Below the pieces are notes generated by a model that had not been told where the DNA came from, made no database searches, and saw only the letters and a program-made list of their open reading frames with translations. Made by a program: the position numbers and the translations under genes. Of a stretch of DNA of 64,000 nucleotides, positions 60,801 through 64,000 are shown piece after piece; positions within the stretch are counted from its first letter, which is position 1, and each line of letters begins with the position of its first letter. The stretch comes from Bufo bufo (Eukaryota > Chordata > Amphibia > Anura > Bufonidae), in the NCBI RefSeq assembly GCF_905171765.1, contig NC_053392.1, positions 449,226,722 to 449,290,721 of the forward strand. The letters run 5' to 3'.

Positions 60801-62270
60801 TATCCCTTACCAAACAGTGCTACTTGAGACAAAAAAAAAAATATCCTTTTGCATGGGCTTCCACCTCTCTCAAATATCTAGGTGTCCAAATCCCAACCTC
60901 CATATCCAAAGTATACGACATAAACTTTTGCCCCCTCCTTAATGAGATTCAAAAATCTCTGGCAGATTATGATATTCCTCTGATATCTTGGATTGGTAGG
61001 AAAAATGTAATACAAACATATATCCACCCTAAAGTTTTATACAAACTTCAGATGCTACCGATAGCACTACCACAAACCTTTTTCTCTACACTGCTCTCTC
61101 TTTTCTCACGATACCTTTGGAAGCAGAAACGCCCACGTATGGCACACAAACTCCTGACCAGACCAGCCAAGAGATGGGGTATTGGTCTGCCGGATGTCCA
61201 AACAATATATAGAGCGATCCAACTGAGAAGATGGATCAATCTTAGTACTCTATAAGACACGGAAATCGCCAATCACTGGGCTGCAAAGGCCTACAAAGGG
61301 GACTTAATGAGAGACATGTGGCTGCCCCCCAAAACTCACAACACATGTACGTTTACAGAAATCAACTTGCTCTTCAAGGGAGCTTCCAGCACTTGGGCTC
61401 TCCTCTCACCTTCTCTATCACCCACTCTTTCTCCATTAGTCCCCTCTAGCTTAATACCCGTGGTCGTGGGCAGAGACACCCTGACCTTCAAACCCATATG
61501 GGATCAGCTCGCACACGTTCCAGTCTTGAATATGTTTCCGAGCGGGGGGATTCCCAGTCAAGCTGATTTAAAACTGTTGCTCTCAAATTTCTCACTTACG
61601 TTTCTACACTTATCCCACTTTACTAGTTGCTGTAAAGACTTCCTTCAGACTCACTATCCTTTTAGAGACTTAACAGACTTCGAGTCCGACTTGTCATCTC
61701 CAGTCCCCAAATTCGGGAAGCTATCTTAGGTACTAAAGCAATGCAGAAGCGAGAGCCACCTGAATAATCCAGGGTACATTACCTCTTGGGAGAAAGAACT
61801 GGGTCTTTCACTTAGTGAGTTTTAAATAACCCATATTCTTCAAAACTCCCATGGTTATTCAAGATGCATTCGCCTACAAGAATCTCACTACAAAGTAGTC
61901 TCCAGGTGGTACAAAACCCCCTGAATTCCTCCATGCACATGGACTTTCTCCTACCAATCTATGTTGGAGATGTAACTCACAAGTTGGCACTCACACTCAC
62001 ATTTGGTGGTACTGTCCGATAATACGCCCCTTCTGGTCTGAAGTGGAACGCATAACAAAAGAGGTCACGGGTTTGAAGTTAACACTAACTCCCTCACTTG
62101 TTGCCCTACTCCAGAATGCTGGCCATCCGCATCATCTTTAGTTACTCATTTTTTAGCTGCATCTAAATATCTGATCCCCTTAAAGTGGTTAAACACCACA
62201 CCTCCCACTGTAGCAGAATGGATTGGAAAACTGCACCAAATATGCAGATTTCCATATCCCCTCAAGCAAC
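57857..62270 (+). pseudogene. L1 ORF2 (endonuclease, reverse transcriptase), broken
   Basis: Reading frames pieced together give the normal order. Endonuclease: CASFNVRGLNTPNKRHHVIN at 57873, FLQETHFNQNK after the MITE, GGGDLNITLNPVLDSS near 58976, and SLSDHAPIHLS near 59237 in a shifted frame. Reverse transcriptase: GKSPGPDGLPLLYYKKFQ near 59980, GMEGRTNTIKLL and LLRVDAKKAFDRVNW near 60360, NGTRQGYPLSPTLFVLVMET near 60537. The catalytic box reads AFAGDLLF (60668-60691): the first Asp of the usual A-D-D is Gly (GGC at 60677-60679). C-terminal Cys motif LCWRCNSQVGTHTHIWWYCP near 61958. Several stops and frameshifts, so non-functional. Confidence 0.9.
57948..58652. mobile_element. T2/Kolobok-like MITE in L1 ORF2, 705 bp
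   Basis: Begins AGGGGTTATCCGAGTTAT and ends ATAACTCGGACAACCCCT, with TTAA on each side (57944-57947 and 58653-58656). Removing it and one TTAA restores the ORF2 frame as LRKLKASLIFLQETHF, so the insertion is exact. Inside is a tandem pair of about 66 bp (CACTCAGTGCAGCTCTTGTA and CACTCAGGGCAGCACTTGTA at about 58370 and 58449). No coding capacity. Confidence 0.95.
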
Positions 62271-62280
62271 GCTAACTTAA

Positions 62281-63780
62281 TCAAAAATAGTGCATACAAC
62301 TCTTATCAAACCCCCAAATGAATTTGGACACCAGACCCCAAAGTACGTTCAGACACAAAGCCCAGAATAAATACAGACCTCAAACCCCAAAATAAGTACA
62401 ATCCCTAAAACAAATATAGACCCCAGACCAGACTGCAGTTGAGGAGTCACAACCTGCACAGAATAATAGACAACATTTTTACAAACAAACCCTGTGCTAT
62501 TTGAACCCTTAGACAACCGCCACCCTACTGTATATGTACGGTGGACGTTGTCTGTTTAAAAAGGGCACCTACTGGCGAGAGCAGTTGACACCATAGCTGC
62601 TGGGCTTTTGCTGTTTTTCACTGCATAGCAAAAGGTTACATTCACTCATCAATGAAAAAAGTGGCCATTAAAAACAGACACACTGTCAGTTTTTCATGGC
62701 TATTTTTTAACCATTTTGCATCCATTTTTCTGTCTGTTTATCCATTTTTAATGGTTGTTTTGCATCCATTTTAAACTTTATTACTGATAATGACCTATCT
62801 AACTGCAAATAACTAATTAATTTCTGAGCCAACCTCCATATATTTGATATTATTTTTCACGGGGCATCTTAGACCTTTCCCTTTTGTAATTAGATGACAG
62901 ATATAATATTTTAAAAAATATTTAAGAAAAAAATGAAAATTATGGGGAAAAAAAGTGTATTTTTCCTTTTTTATATATTTTTTTTCTATTACAAAAGATT
63001 TCAAGACAAAAGATTTCTAAAACCATTATTGCATGTTTGTACCATAAAAATGGATGTTATTTGTGTTAACTTATCTACTGGCTGGGCTTGATTAAAGGTG
63101 AGCCAAGTTATCAAAAATTCTTCTCGGCTGCTTTGCTGAAGTTCAGAAAGACATTTGATAAGTTACGATTTACTTAATCGCAAATCACATTCAATTATGG
63201 TGACGTCTCACGTAGTGATGCGCATATTTTTTCGCAATACGTGCAACTTGTATAGTAAGGGGCAGGCAACTTTTCTATTGGTTGCTAGGGATGTTGCAAA
63301 GCTGTGACAAAGCCTTTTCATTGGCCCACAAGCTAGAAGAAGGGAGGGATGATCACCTGATGTGTACTGTGTAAAAAAAAAAATATATATATATATTTGT
63401 CATTACAAATATATAGCACTATAGAGCTTGTGATGAAGTTCAATAACAGCTTCACTTGAATAAACGTTTCAGGCTTTGTCTTGGCTCCAGTAGGTATTAG
63501 CATTAACACTGGCAGGCATACAGTGTTCATTTTAGGACATGGTCAGATATCATAGTCAAGTATCAAAATAATGCCAATGTGACACCTGACTCTGACACTT
63601 GACTCTCACATCTGAGTTTGACTTATGCTTTTCATAGGTCAGGGTCAAAGTGAGAATGATTTATAGATATACTATACTATGTATTTGTAATGCAAATCAC
63701 ACAACCAAAGTACGTCTATTGCTGAGCTTATAGCTCTGTGCCTAAAATGCTGTAAGCTAACACATTACAGTGTTATTTGA
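62281..63780. other. Unassigned AT-rich sequence
   Basis: No gene. A small repeat near 62676-62795 uses ATGGTTGTTTTGCATCCATT and related words. Two short inverted pairs occur, such as CCGCCACCCTACTGTATATG against TGTACGGTGGACG near 62518-62550. A (TA)n stretch is at about 63382-63396. Confidence 0.45.
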
Positions 63781-63782
63781 GC

Positions 63783-63856
63783 GCATAGCTGATAGCTCAC
63801 TGGTAAAGCAATTGCCTCATACCCAGTGTTTCTGTGTTCAAAACCCCTTTAAGCCA
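63783..63856 (+). tRNA. tRNA-like pseudogene or SINE head
   Basis: TAGCTCACTGG at 63793-63803 resembles a RNA polymerase III A box, and TGTTCAAAACC at 63834-63844 resembles a B box at the normal spacing. I could not fold a convincing acceptor stem, so it is more likely a tRNA-derived repeat than a working tRNA gene. From 63857 to 64000 nothing else is recognised. Confidence 0.25.
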
Positions 63857-64000
63857 CTAAACTTTTTTTTAGATTTTATTAAGCCCTAGATAAGAGGCAA
63901 ATTTAAATGATGTGTGACACTGATATCTGACTTCCTTCACTTGTCAGTGTCACAAACGATTTTAGGTTTACTGTGTTTTTTGGTATACTACATCTCATAG

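Larger units (their letters stand above)
55527..62280 (+). mobile_element. Nearly full-length L1 (Tx1-like) element, broken
   Basis: Starts with a GC-rich leader (GAGGGGGTGGAGCTTGACCG), has ORF1, a polypyrimidine-rich spacer (56720-57850) and ORF2, and fades out near 62280 without a clear poly(A) tail. It is interrupted at 57948-58652 by a T2/Kolobok-like MITE. I could not find a convincing target duplication. Confidence 0.85.

Overview
The window reads as intronic DNA of a vertebrate, most likely a frog or toad. The only host coding sequence I can defend is two exons, both on the minus strand, of a pecanex-family gene, closest to PCNX2 (exons at 45810-46040 and 10676-10950). They join in phase 0 and flank an intron of about 34.9 kb. 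The anuran assignment is inferred from the repeat content: T2/Kolobok-like elements with TTAA target sites, BED-finger hAT elements with TAG(A/T)GTTGAGCGAAC-type ends, Tx1-like L1 elements, CR1, piggyBac, Harbinger and DD37E Tc1 elements. No bacterial operons, CRISPR arrays or phage genes were seen.

Layout, left to right. 1-1435: a G-rich degenerate minisatellite. 1969-9718: a decayed hAT element; a piggyBac element with a long but damaged transposase (3080-4840) starts inside its left end, followed by a cluster of long hairpins (5690-6710), a leader tandem array (6720-7600) and a broken hAT transposase (7607-9718). 9719-10242: a mariner-like fragment. 10676-10950: PCNX2-like exon. 10992-12773: a very large imperfect palindrome ending about 40 nt from that exon's 3' splice site. 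13806-25499: a complete 11.7-kb hAT element with matched ends, a perfect 8-bp target duplication (CTTACTAT), an uninterrupted 1128-codon transposase on the minus strand, a 5.1-kb array of about 93-bp units on one side and eight near-identical 227-bp units on the other. 26144-29567: a 5'-truncated L1 with a 15-bp target duplication. 31310-37206: a CR1 relic split by a 3.3-kb block (itself holding a near-intact Tc1-like element, 32543-34092) and by an 809-bp solo LTR. 37211-44505: a second long hAT element with a broken transposase and arrays on both sides. 45810-46040: the upstream PCNX2-like exon. 46377-47169: two adjacent TTAA-type MITEs. 47880-48868: 3' end of another hAT copy. 50348-55520: a Harbinger element whose intron holds a piggyBac-like non-autonomous element. 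55527-62280: a nearly full-length, broken L1 interrupted by a 705-bp T2/Kolobok MITE. 62280-64000: mostly unassigned AT-rich sequence with a tRNA-like stretch.

The most interesting pattern is that three separate hAT transposase genes here each have a tandem array directly in front of the start codon, and two also have one after the stop. The array sequences differ between copies, so the layout rather than the sequence is shared. The one intact-length hAT transposase has Asn where its own decayed relative has the first catalytic Asp, so a full-length element with good ends may be catalytically dead. All functional statements are from reading the sequence and from general knowledge of these families; no database search was run.
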